Assembly (NCBI RefSeq): GCF_003259185.1
Contig: NZ_QGMP01000001.1
Span: 1,488,001-1,552,000, forward strand
Direction: 5' to 3'
DNA: 64,000 nucleotides
DNA from: Isoalcanivorax indicus
GTDB taxonomy: Bacteria; Pseudomonadota; Gammaproteobacteria; Pseudomonadales; Alcanivoracaceae
A program made the translations under genes and the position numbers. Shown here piece by piece: positions 43,025 to 51,371 of this stretch; position 1 is the stretch's first letter; every line of letters starts with the position of its first letter. The notes beneath the pieces are model-generated. The model had not been told where the DNA came from. It searched no databases and saw only the letters and a list, made by a program, of their open reading frames with translations.

Positions 43025-43663
43025 ATGGGCGTCAGAGCAGAACAGAAACAGCGTACCCGTGCGGCACTGATCAGTGCCGCCCTCGAAATGGTGGCCAATG
43101 GCCGCTCCTTCAGTAGTCTCAGCTTGCGTGAAGTGACCCGTACCGCCGGTGTAGTGCCGACCGCGTTCTATCGGCATTTCCAGACCATGGATGATCTGGG
43201 CCTCGCCATTGTCGAAGAAGCGCTGCCAGCACTGCGCTCACAGATGCGCGCCGTGCGGCATGAGTCGGTCAGCATGGAGACCTTGCTGATTTCTTCGGTG
43301 GATGTCTTCTTTGATTTCGTCCTGGACCATGCCCAGGAATTTCTCTTCTTCGGCCGCGAGATTACCGGCGGCAGTGCCACACTGCGCAAGGCGCTGCGCA
43401 TGCATACCGTGCGCTTTGGCTACGACCTGGCGGACGATCTGGAGCGTATCGGCTTTGCCCGGCACCTGAATGATGCCGAGCGCTTCATGGTGGCCGATCT
43501 GCTGGTGCGCGCCGTGCTCACCACCTCGCAGGACATGCTCGCCCTGCGGCATCATCCGGATGCCATGAAGGCGCTGCGCCAACGTACGGCACAGCAGATG
43601 CGTGTAGTGGTTCTGGGGATGCTGAATTGGTCATCGGCAACCAATCTCGCTGCGGCGTCCTGA
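43025..43663 (+). CDS. fabR: TetR-family regulator, FabR/DesT-like
   Basis: A 212-residue regulator with the N-terminal HTH RSFSSLSLREVTRTAGVVPTA preceded by MGVRAEQKQRTR, very close to the FabR/DesT family, which represses unsaturated fatty-acid genes in response to acyl-CoA pools. No desaturase or fab gene is adjacent, so the target genes are elsewhere or it may govern the neighbouring gene. The ATG at 43025 is preceded by GGAGGACAGGCCCC. Confidence 0.8.
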   Translation: MGVRAEQKQRTRAALISAALEMVANGRSFSSLSLREVTRTAGVVPTAFYRHFQTMDDLGLAIVEEALPALRSQMRAVRHESVSMETLLISSVDVFFDFVLDHAQEFLFFGREITGGSATLRKALRMHTVRFGYDLADDLERIGFARHLNDAERFMVADLLVRAVLTTSQDMLALRHHPDAMKALRQRTAQQMRVVVLGMLNWSSATNLAAAS

Positions 43664-44646
43664 GAGCGCTGGGGCTGGCCCTGACGCTCGCTGCCACACC
43701 GCTGGTCGCTGATCCAGCGTCACCGGCCGGGTTTGCCGCGCAGGTACGCCAGTTGCTTGATGAGGGTGACCTGGCCACCTTGCTGGCGGCGGTGGACAGC
43801 GCGGCGCTGGCCCGCGACGCCGGGCTGGACGACAACGCCGCAGCGATCATCCGCCGGATCCAGCAGCAACTTGCCAGCCAGCGATTCCACACCGCCCGGG
43901 TTTACCAACACGCCGATCAGGTGCATGTCCGGCTGGACCTCAGCCCGGAAGGACTGGGGTGGCTGACGCTCACCGGGGAAGCGGGGGAGCGTCTGGTGTT
44001 GCGCGGCTGGCAGGACAACGTGCTGGGGGCCTCGCTGGCGGAACTGGTGGCGAGCATGGCGAAGCGGGCCGAAGACCGCCGTGGACGGCGTTTCCTCGAT
44101 CAGCTGGCAACGGATCCGCTGGCGGCATGGCGGTCGTTATCGGCGGCGCAGCAGGACAGTGCGGCGGCACGCTTGCTGCTGATGTCCTGTGCCAGTGCGG
44201 GCTGCTACGACGCGGCGCTGGCCCGGCTGGATGCCCTGGAGGGGGACACCACCCCGGCACTGTGGCAACTTGATGCGGCGGCGCTCGCGCGCGACTGGCG
44301 CCGTTTCGATCGGGTGCATACGGCCTTGCAGTCGCGTCTGGGTGAGGACCCGGCACTGGTGATGCTGGGCGCCCAGGCGGCGCTGGCACGGGACAACTGC
44401 CCGGACGCCCTGGCGCGGGCCACCCCGGCGCAGCAGCGCTGGCCGGATTATCCCGGCCTGTACCCGGTGCTGGCCGAGTGCCGGGTACGTACCGGCGAGT
44501 ACGAGGCGGCCCTGTCGGTATTTGATGAGATGTACACACGCTTTGGCACCCAGATCGACTGGTCTGCCATGGCAGAGCACCCGGTGTATGCCGCGCTGGT
44601 GGCGTCAGACGCCTATCGTCGCTGGCGCGCAGACACATCGCACTGA
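43627..44646 (+). CDS. Exported TPR-like protein of unknown function
   Basis: A 339-residue protein overlapping the end of the FabR-like gene by 37 bases, from a TTG at 43627. A hydrophobic N-terminus is followed by Ala/Leu-rich helical repeats such as AALARDWRRFDRVHTALQSR, which resemble tetratricopeptide hairpins (the last near ECRVRTGEYEAALSVFDEMY). Probably periplasmic; the partner is unknown. Confidence 0.65.
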   Translation: MVIGNQSRCGVLRALGLALTLAATPLVADPASPAGFAAQVRQLLDEGDLATLLAAVDSAALARDAGLDDNAAAIIRRIQQQLASQRFHTARVYQHADQVHVRLDLSPEGLGWLTLTGEAGERLVLRGWQDNVLGASLAELVASMAKRAEDRRGRRFLDQLATDPLAAWRSLSAAQQDSAAARLLLMSCASAGCYDAALARLDALEGDTTPALWQLDAAALARDWRRFDRVHTALQSRLGEDPALVMLGAQAALARDNCPDALARATPAQQRWPDYPGLYPVLAECRVRTGEYEAALSVFDEMYTRFGTQIDWSAMAEHPVYAALVASDAYRRWRADTSH

Positions 44647-44703
44647 TCTCAAGGTGAACAGGGCTCACACGGTGACCGTGGTGGGCTGGTCAGGACTCTA
44701 ATC

Positions 44704-44719
44704 TTGTACTATAGTGCAA
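44704..44719. promoter_or_regulatory. Near-perfect palindrome and -10 box at the start of the GMC operon
   Basis: TTGTACTATAGTGCAA is a 16-base palindrome with one mismatched base pair. It contains TATAGT (44710-44715), a good -10 box, and TGGTCA (44687-44692) is a -35 candidate with 17 bases between. The ATG at 44723 lies about where transcription would start, so the mRNA may be leaderless and the palindrome an operator covering the promoter. Confidence 0.5.
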
Positions 44720-44722
44720 CAA

Positions 44723-46177
44723 ATGAAGCCTCTCCGATACGATTACATCATTGTCGGGTCTGGCGCCGGCGGCGGCGTACTCGCCTGGTACCTGACCGCG
44801 GCAGGCAAGCGGGTGCTGCTGCTGGAGGCAGGGCGCCGCTGGCAGAGCCACGACTACCCGGACAATGAGCTGGATGCCAGTGCCTCACTGATGTGGCACG
44901 GCGGCGCTGAGCCGACCCGTGATGCCTCGGTGGTGATGTTGCGCGGGCGCGTCCTGGGGGGCGGCACCGTGGTCAACCAGGCGCTGCTGGACCGTTTTGA
45001 CGCCGTGGCCCTGGATGACTGGGCCGAACGCAGTGGCCTGGGCGACTTCAGCGTCGACGCCATGACGCGCCATTACCAGGCGGTCGAATCCGGCCTGTCC
45101 CTGGAAACGATTCCCGAAACGCGCTGGAACGGCAATGCCCGCATCTATGCGGAAGGCTTTGATCGCCTGGGCTACGGCCGGGCGGCGTTGCGCCGCGGCC
45201 AGGCCGGCTGTGATGCGGGCAATGACTGCATGCGGTGCCTGGGGGGGTGCCCTCGCGGGGCCAAGCAGAGTATGGCCGTCACCTTTATCCCGCGTGCGGA
45301 AAAATGTGGGTTGCAGGTTGAAACGGACTGCACGGTGGACGGTGTGGTGCATGGTCAGCACGGCGTCACGGTTTACGCGCACCAGCGCGGCCAGGCGGTG
45401 CAGTGGCACAGCGCCCACGTGGTGCTCGCCGCCGGGGCGCTGGGCACGCCGCGCATCCTGTTCAATTCCGGGCTGGCCACTCAGTTGCCGGCGCTGGGGC
45501 AGGGCTTTTTCTGCCATCCGCAGTTTGTCACCTTTGCACGTTACGACGAACCGGTAGACAGCCATCGCGGCAGTTTTCAGGCGATCAAGTCCGACGAGCC
45601 ACGTTTCCGGGCGGCAGGATTCAAGCTGGAAAACGTCTTCATGGGGCCCGTGGGCGCCGCGTATCTGCTGCCCGGGGCAGGGCGCCGTCATCAACGCTGG
45701 ATGCGGGATTACCGCCATCTGGCCTGCATCGAGGTGGCTGTGCGGGACCAGACGCCTGGCCAGTTACGCTACCGGCCGCAACGCGGGCTGGTGGTGGACA
45801 AGCCGCTCGGGCGGCCAGAGCGTCAGCGGGCAGCGCAGGGGCTGGCGGTCATCCATGACATTTATCGTGCCACGGGCGCCCGCGAGGTCATCCAGTCGCC
45901 GGTACAGATCGGTCTGCACCTGATGGGCGGCTGCGCCCAGGGACATCAGCGTCGGCACAGCGTGGTCAACCCCGAATTCGCGTTGCATGGCCTGCCGCGC
46001 CTGCATGTGGTGGATGGCAGCCTGTTCCCGTCGGCGCCGGGTATCAACCCGTCACTCACTATCATGGCGCTGGCCCATCGGGCCGCCGAGGCGTTGCTGG
46101 GCGAATGTCTGCCTGCCACCACAGCGGCCGACCCGCAGCGCTCGACGGCGCCCCGGCGCGAGGATGTTCCGGCATGA
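44723..46177 (+). CDS. GMC-family FAD oxidoreductase (alcohol oxidase/dehydrogenase)
   Basis: A 484-residue flavoenzyme. N-terminal FAD site IIVGSGAGGGVLAWYL; Cys cluster CDAGNDCMRCLGGCPRG as in fatty-alcohol oxidases; C-terminal GMC_oxred_C with HLMGGC and the VVDGSLFPSAPGINPSLTI segment that closes the active site. The aldehyde dehydrogenase two genes downstream fits an alcohol-to-acid pathway. ATG 44723 is chosen; GTG 44714 is an alternative. No good Shine-Dalgarno is visible. Overlaps the next gene by four bases. Confidence 0.88.
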   Translation: MKPLRYDYIIVGSGAGGGVLAWYLTAAGKRVLLLEAGRRWQSHDYPDNELDASASLMWHGGAEPTRDASVVMLRGRVLGGGTVVNQALLDRFDAVALDDWAERSGLGDFSVDAMTRHYQAVESGLSLETIPETRWNGNARIYAEGFDRLGYGRAALRRGQAGCDAGNDCMRCLGGCPRGAKQSMAVTFIPRAEKCGLQVETDCTVDGVVHGQHGVTVYAHQRGQAVQWHSAHVVLAAGALGTPRILFNSGLATQLPALGQGFFCHPQFVTFARYDEPVDSHRGSFQAIKSDEPRFRAAGFKLENVFMGPVGAAYLLPGAGRRHQRWMRDYRHLACIEVAVRDQTPGQLRYRPQRGLVVDKPLGRPERQRAAQGLAVIHDIYRATGAREVIQSPVQIGLHLMGGCAQGHQRRHSVVNPEFALHGLPRLHVVDGSLFPSAPGINPSLTIMALAHRAAEALLGECLPATTAADPQRSTAPRREDVPA

Positions 46178-46605
46178 GTGATCTGCCGTCTTTTTCACTG
46201 ACGCCGCGCCAGCATCGCGCCATGACGCACCTCGGCAATGCACTGGTGCCCGGCGGCGATGGCATGCCGTCCTATGCCGAGGTGGATGCGGCGCGCCACG
46301 CCGGTCGTGCCCTGGGGGCGGCACGCGCTGCTGACCGCGACGCGCTGCTGCTGCTGGTGCAAATACTCGGTGTTGTCCCGGCGCCGCTGCTACGAGGCGG
46401 CCTCATCCTGACAAACCTGCTGGGGCGCCTGCCCGGCATGCCTGGCGCCCCGGCGCGACTGCTGGACATCGGCCTGCGCGGACTGGTGCTGAATACTTAT
46501 TATGCTGGCCTGGACAGAGACGGGACGGACGGCCGTTCTGCTGTGCACCAGGCCATGGACTTTGCCCTGCAGTGTGAACCACCGAAAGGAAACACCCGAC
46601 CATGA
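46174..46605 (+). CDS. Small GMC-oxidoreductase partner (gluconate 2-dehydrogenase subunit 3-like)
   Basis: A 143-residue protein with LTPRQHRAMTHLGNALVPG at the N-terminus, the pattern of small-subunit partners of GMC dehydrogenases (gluconate 2-dehydrogenase subunit 3 type), then helices. It overlaps the GMC gene and the aldehyde dehydrogenase gene by four bases on each side, so a complex with the GMC enzyme is likely. The family assignment is by resemblance. Confidence 0.55.
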   Translation: MSDLPSFSLTPRQHRAMTHLGNALVPGGDGMPSYAEVDAARHAGRALGAARAADRDALLLLVQILGVVPAPLLRGGLILTNLLGRLPGMPGAPARLLDIGLRGLVLNTYYAGLDRDGTDGRSAVHQAMDFALQCEPPKGNTRP

Positions 46606-48089
46606 CTACCCCGAACGCGCCCGTGATGATGGATCAGGCCCGCCGCGCCGCCGAGAAGCTGCGTAACAGTACCCTGGCCGAACGGCTGGCCGAGCTGGAC
46701 AGCCTGCAGGACCGTATTCGTGACCGCCAGGAGGCACTGGTCGAACGCATCATGGCGGAGACCGGCAAGACGCGCACCGATGCACTGGTGTCAGAAATCA
46801 TGGGCAGTCTGGATTACCTGCACTGGTTGCACGGCGCTGCCCGCAAGGTGCTGGCAGATCAGAAGGTGTCCACACCCATCGCCCTGATGGGGAAAAGCTC
46901 ACACATCTGGCACGAACCCTGGGGCGTAGTGCTGGTGATCACGCCGTGGAATTATCCGTTCCATATTGCCCTCACGGCGCTGGCGCCTGCCTTTGCGGCG
47001 GGTAACGCGGTGATTCTCAAACCGTCGGAGCACACACCGCTGGCCGGGGTCTTCGAGTCGTTGTTTGACGGCTTGCCGCTGCTGTCGGCCGCGGTACAGA
47101 TCGCCCAGGGTGACGGGGAGACCGCCGCGGCGTTGATTGCCGAGCGTCCGGACCGCATCTGCTTTACCGGCAGCGCGCCAACGGGGCGGCGTATCCTGGC
47201 CCAGGCGGCGCCGCTGCTGATTCCCGTGGATCTGGAGCTGGGCGGCAAGGACGCCATGCTGGTGTTCGATGATGTCAATGTCGAGCGCACCGTGGCGGGC
47301 GCCCTGTGGGGTGCCCTGACCAATGCTGGCCAGTCCTGCACCTCGGTGGAGCGGCTTTATGTGCAGCGCAGCATTCATGACACCTTTGTCAGCGCCTTGC
47401 GTGCATCACTGGACACGCTGGTGGTCAACGAGGGGGATGCCGGTGATGCGGACATCGGTGCCATGACCACCGACTTCCAGTGCGACATTGTGGCCGCACA
47501 ACTGGACGATGCCCGCCAGAAGGGGGCCGAGGTTCATGGTGGAGGCCGGGTGCCCGAGACCCGCCTGTTACGCCCGGCGCTGGTGACCGGCGTGACCGCG
47601 GATATGCGCCTGATGCAGGAGGAGACCTTCGGCCCGGTCATCGTGGTCGAGGCGTTTGATGACGAAGCGCAGGCTATCCGATTGGCCAATGGTGCGCCCT
47701 TCGGTCTCAGCGCCAGTGTCTGGAGCAAGGACCTGGCGCGCGCCCGCCGTGTGGCCCGGGCGCTGCGTGTGGGTGCGGTGTCGATCAACAATGTGATGCT
47801 GACCGAGGGTAATCCGGCGCTGCCGTTCGGCGGTGTGGGAGAGTCCGGTTCCGGTCGGGTCAAGGGCGCCGAAGGGTTGCTGGGTATGACGCGCAGCAAG
47901 GCGGTGCTGATCGACAAACAGAGCGGCAAGCTGGAAGCCAACTGGTATCCCTACACGCGCACCAAGTACCGGCTGTTTGGCGACCTGGTCAACGGGCTCT
48001 TCGGGCGGGGTCCGGGGGCGTTGCTGCGTTTCGCCCGGGCGGGTCTGAAGCTGGAAAGCGTGGCGCAGAAGCCACGTGAGGGGCTGTGA
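46602..48089 (+). CDS. Aldehyde dehydrogenase
   Basis: A 495-residue NAD(P)-dependent aldehyde dehydrogenase: catalytic Cys246 in NAGQSCTSVERL, general base Glu212 in LELGGKD, cofactor segment TPWNYPFHIAL and GSAPTGRRI. It would oxidise the aldehyde made by the GMC enzyme. Overlaps both neighbours, so translation is coupled. Confidence 0.93.
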   Translation: MTTPNAPVMMDQARRAAEKLRNSTLAERLAELDSLQDRIRDRQEALVERIMAETGKTRTDALVSEIMGSLDYLHWLHGAARKVLADQKVSTPIALMGKSSHIWHEPWGVVLVITPWNYPFHIALTALAPAFAAGNAVILKPSEHTPLAGVFESLFDGLPLLSAAVQIAQGDGETAAALIAERPDRICFTGSAPTGRRILAQAAPLLIPVDLELGGKDAMLVFDDVNVERTVAGALWGALTNAGQSCTSVERLYVQRSIHDTFVSALRASLDTLVVNEGDAGDADIGAMTTDFQCDIVAAQLDDARQKGAEVHGGGRVPETRLLRPALVTGVTADMRLMQEETFGPVIVVEAFDDEAQAIRLANGAPFGLSASVWSKDLARARRVARALRVGAVSINNVMLTEGNPALPFGGVGESGSGRVKGAEGLLGMTRSKAVLIDKQSGKLEANWYPYTRTKYRLFGDLVNGLFGRGPGALLRFARAGLKLESVAQKPREGL

Positions 48090-49285
48090 TGCACCGCGAC
48101 CCGCAAGCGGCCTACGACTATTACCGGCAGGCCATCGCCGGACAGACCCTGCCGGTTGCCCTGGTGGACATGGAGCTGTTCGATATCAATCTGCGTGCCA
48201 TTCTGGAGCAGGCAGGGGACAAGCCGTTGCGTATCGCCGCCAAGTCGGTGCGCTGCCCCACCTTGTTGCGGCATGCGCTGGACAGTGACCCGCGCTGCCA
48301 GGGGCTGATGTGCTTTCATGCGCGGGAAGCCTGCGCGCTCGCGGCGCAGGGCTTCGACGATCTGCTGGTGGCCTATCCGACGGTACAGGCCGAGGATGTC
48401 CGGGCGGTCTGTGCCGCCGTGCGGGCCGGCCATCGCATCCTGCTGATGGTCGATTGCCCGGCTCATGTGGAGGCGCTGGCGGCGGTGGCCCGCGCCGAGC
48501 AGGTGACGTTGCCGGTATGTCTGGATGTGGACATGTCCTGGCGCTTGCCCGGCCTTCATTTCGGCGTGTTCCGTTCGCCGGTACGCGAGGTCGAACAGGC
48601 GCTGGCCGTGCACCGTGTCATCAAGGCCAGCGGTTGCCTGCGCCTGGAAGGGGTCATGGGCTACGAGGCGCAGATTGCGGGCGTCGGCGATGCCGTGCCG
48701 GGGCAGGCGTTGCAGAACCGGGTGATACGCTGGCTGAAGCGCGGTGCCATTCCCCGTTTGCAGCAACGCCGTGCCGATGTCGTGCAGGCCCTGCGTGACG
48801 ATGGCGCGCCGCTCGTGCTGGTCAATGGCGGCGGCACGGGCAGCCTTGACTCCACGCGCCATGATCCGTCGGTGACCGAGGTGACGGCGGGCAGTGGCCT
48901 GTTTGCACCGACGCTCTTTGACCACTATGCCCGGCATCGCTACGCCCCGGCGGCCATGTTTGCCCTGGAGGTGGCGCGCCAGCCGGACGCGGAGCATGTC
49001 ACCTGTCTGGGCGGTGGCTATATCGCTTCTGGCTCGGCGATGCCGCCCAAGACGCCGTTACCGGTGTTGCCCGAGGGGCTGGCGCTGGAGCCCAATGAAG
49101 GGGCTGGCGAGGTGCAAACGCCGCTGCGCGGCAACACGCTGCCGGAGATCGGCGCGCCGGTATTCTTCCGGCATGCCAAGGCAGGGGAACTGTGCGAGCG
49201 TTTCAATGCGCTGTTACTGATCCGTGAGGGCAGGGTGGAGGCCCGGGCGGACACTTACCGGGGGCTCGGCTGGCAGTTCATTTAA
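48089..49285 (+). CDS. PLP-dependent alanine racemase-fold enzyme, D-threonine aldolase/DSD1-like
   Basis: A 398-residue fold-type III PLP enzyme with the alanine-racemase N-terminal domain: the PLP lysine segment is RIAAKSVRCP, followed by CLDVDMSW and the C-terminal domain NGGGTGSLDSTRH used by D-threonine aldolases and D-serine dehydratases. The start overlaps the ALDH stop by one base; GTG 48086 is a close alternative. Why it is in an alcohol-oxidation operon is unclear; the substrate is not assignable. Confidence 0.75.
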   Translation: MHRDPQAAYDYYRQAIAGQTLPVALVDMELFDINLRAILEQAGDKPLRIAAKSVRCPTLLRHALDSDPRCQGLMCFHAREACALAAQGFDDLLVAYPTVQAEDVRAVCAAVRAGHRILLMVDCPAHVEALAAVARAEQVTLPVCLDVDMSWRLPGLHFGVFRSPVREVEQALAVHRVIKASGCLRLEGVMGYEAQIAGVGDAVPGQALQNRVIRWLKRGAIPRLQQRRADVVQALRDDGAPLVLVNGGGTGSLDSTRHDPSVTEVTAGSGLFAPTLFDHYARHRYAPAAMFALEVARQPDAEHVTCLGGGYIASGSAMPPKTPLPVLPEGLALEPNEGAGEVQTPLRGNTLPEIGAPVFFRHAKAGELCERFNALLLIREGRVEARADTYRGLGWQFI

Positions 49286-49300
49286 GAGTATCCTCTGCTG

Positions 49301-50470
49301 ATGTTATCCCCGCCATCCACCGCACGCCTGGCCCTGGTGCTGGGCATGCTGATTGCCGTCGGCCCGCTGGCCATCGACATGTATCTGCCCGCCTTGCCGG
49401 CCATGGCCGACAGCCTGCGCGTGAGCGTCGAACGCATCGAAGTGTCGGTCAGTGTCTATCTGTTCGGCACGGCGCTGGGGCAGTTGCTGGGCGGTCCGCT
49501 GTCTGACCGTTTCGGACGCAAGCCGGTGGCGACCGGGGGCTTGCTGCTGTTTGCCGGGGCCAGCATGGGGGTAGCCCTGAGTGAAACCATGCCGACGCTG
49601 CTGGCGTTTCGTGCCGTGCAAGCGCTGGGCGGCGGTGCAACGGTGGTCATCGCCGCCGCATCGGTACGGGATTTTCATACTGGCCGTGAGGCGGCGCGCC
49701 TGCTGACCACCATTGGCCTGGTCATGTTGGTTGCACCGCTGGCCGCCCCGGCCTTTGGCGCCCTGATCCTGCACGCCTTGCACTGGCAGGGCATCTTCTG
49801 GTTGCTCTGCGTTTATGCCCTGGCCATGGTCGTGGTCCTGAATACCGCCTTGCCGACGACGCGGCCCGCCGGGGCCCGCCCGCCTGGCGGCATTCTGGCT
49901 GCCTACGGGCGTGTCCTGCGGCATCGTCAGGCCATGGGCTTCATCCTGGCCAATGCGCTGTCGTTTGCGGCCATGTTCGTGTTCATCACGGATTCGGCAT
50001 TTTTCTATATGGAGCACTTCGGCGCCTCCAGCGCTGTTTTCCCGGTGCTGTTCGGTGCCAATGTGGTCGTGATGATCGGCCTGAACCGGCTGAATATCCT
50101 GTTGCTGCGGCATTACGACAGCCCGGCAATGATGCGCGCCGGGCTGCTGTTGCAGTTGACCGCCGTGACCCTGCTGCTCGCGCTGACGCTGCTGCAGGCT
50201 CTGACGCTGGCGCGTGCCGTGCCGCTGATCATGCTGGGCGTGGGCGCGGTGGCACTGATCATTCCCAATGCACTGGCCAGCTTCCTGTCACTGTTCGAAC
50301 GCGATGCCGGGGCCGCCACCGGATTGAATGGCGCCTTGCAATTTACCCTGGCCGGGTTGGCCGGGGCGCTGGTGACGCTGCTGCACACCAGCTCGGCGCT
50401 GCCGATGGCATTGACCATGACGGTATGCAGCCTGCTCGCCTGCACGGCCTTCTTCGTGCTCAGAAAGTAA
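49301..50470 (+). CDS. Bcr/CflA-type MFS drug-efflux transporter
   Basis: A 389-residue, 12-helix inner-membrane protein with PLAIDMYLPALPAMA and signature A at GGPLSDRFGRKPV, as in Bcr/CflA efflux pumps. It ends the operon begun by the GMC gene; its last 11 bases overlap the end of the convergent OmpW gene. Confidence 0.88.
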   Translation: MLSPPSTARLALVLGMLIAVGPLAIDMYLPALPAMADSLRVSVERIEVSVSVYLFGTALGQLLGGPLSDRFGRKPVATGGLLLFAGASMGVALSETMPTLLAFRAVQALGGGATVVIAAASVRDFHTGREAARLLTTIGLVMLVAPLAAPAFGALILHALHWQGIFWLLCVYALAMVVVLNTALPTTRPAGARPPGGILAAYGRVLRHRQAMGFILANALSFAAMFVFITDSAFFYMEHFGASSAVFPVLFGANVVVMIGLNRLNILLLRHYDSPAMMRAGLLLQLTAVTLLLALTLLQALTLARAVPLIMLGVGAVALIIPNALASFLSLFERDAGAATGLNGALQFTLAGLAGALVTLLHTSSALPMALTMTVCSLLACTAFFVLRK

Positions 50471-51338
50471 AGCCAAGCCCCAGATGCACGGCGAACACTT
50501 CCATGTCGGCCACGAATTCGGCGTCACCCACTTCCACAAAATCATACTGCGGCAGGCCAGGAGCGCGAATAAAGGTGCGCCGCATGGTGCCCTTCACGTT
50601 CGGCACATTGATGTACTTTACATCCAGCGCTGCCCACCACTGGCGTGACAGGCGCATGTCCAGCCCGGCCTGGGCCACCCAGCCAAAGCGGTTTTCAATG
50701 TCCACATCCGGGTGGCCGACTTCGGTCAGGATGCGATTATTGACGCGGGTGTCATAGGTGTAGAGATAGGTGCCGCCCAGGCCCAGATAGGGGCGCAGTA
50801 TTTCGCCTTCGCGGAAGCGTTTCACCACCGTGATGATCGGCGGAATGGCCTTGGTCTTCACGGCATCGTTGCCCAGTGGTGGCACGCCGGTGGGGATGCC
50901 CTGGGCCTCCTCGACCAGAGGCTCATCAGCGATCTTTCCCTTCAGTTTGACCTCCAGCGTCGGCGGCAATCCGACCAGGGTTTCCAGGGACCAGCCTGAA
51001 CCCCATGGCAATCGATAGCCGATGATGGCCCCCGGGAGCAGCAGGGGATCTGCGTAGGCCTCGCCCTCCTGGGGGCCCGGCTCCACCGCCACTTCGGCAA
51101 TGTTGGACAGGTTCTTCAGCTCAATGGAGCGCGTTTTCAGATTCGGGTCCAGGTAGCTGGCCCCGAAGCGAAAATAGAGCCGGTTGTCGCCAAATACCCG
51201 CCGTACCAGGTTACCACCGGGTACCTGGGCCGGGCGGTAGTCCTGATCCATGGCCAGAGCGGGCGGGGCCAGCAGCAGGCCTGTGAGAAGCACGCAGGGT
51301 GCCAGCAGCCTGGCGGTCAATACAGTACGTATTTTCAT
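50460..51338 (-). CDS. OmpW-family outer-membrane protein (copy 1)
   Basis: A 292-residue eight-strand beta-barrel protein with a signal peptide (to about 29), amphipathic strands and the terminal aromatic GLGFTF that BamA recognises. The family (OmpW/AlkL) forms small pores that let hydrophobic molecules pass. It shares LKNLSNIAEVA, PGPQEG, DPLLLPGAIIGY and the GTYLYTYDTRV turn with copy 2 at 54734. It is longer than typical OmpW (about 200 residues). Encoded 33 bases after the large lipoprotein. Confidence 0.82.
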   Translation of the reverse strand: MKIRTVLTARLLAPCVLLTGLLLAPPALAMDQDYRPAQVPGGNLVRRVFGDNRLYFRFGASYLDPNLKTRSIELKNLSNIAEVAVEPGPQEGEAYADPLLLPGAIIGYRLPWGSGWSLETLVGLPPTLEVKLKGKIADEPLVEEAQGIPTGVPPLGNDAVKTKAIPPIITVVKRFREGEILRPYLGLGGTYLYTYDTRVNNRILTEVGHPDVDIENRFGWVAQAGLDMRLSRQWWAALDVKYINVPNVKGTMRRTFIRAPGLPQYDFVEVGDAEFVADMEVFAVHLGLGFTF

Positions 51339-51371
51339 GATGTCGTTATCCCGGTTGTTATTCGTAGCGGG

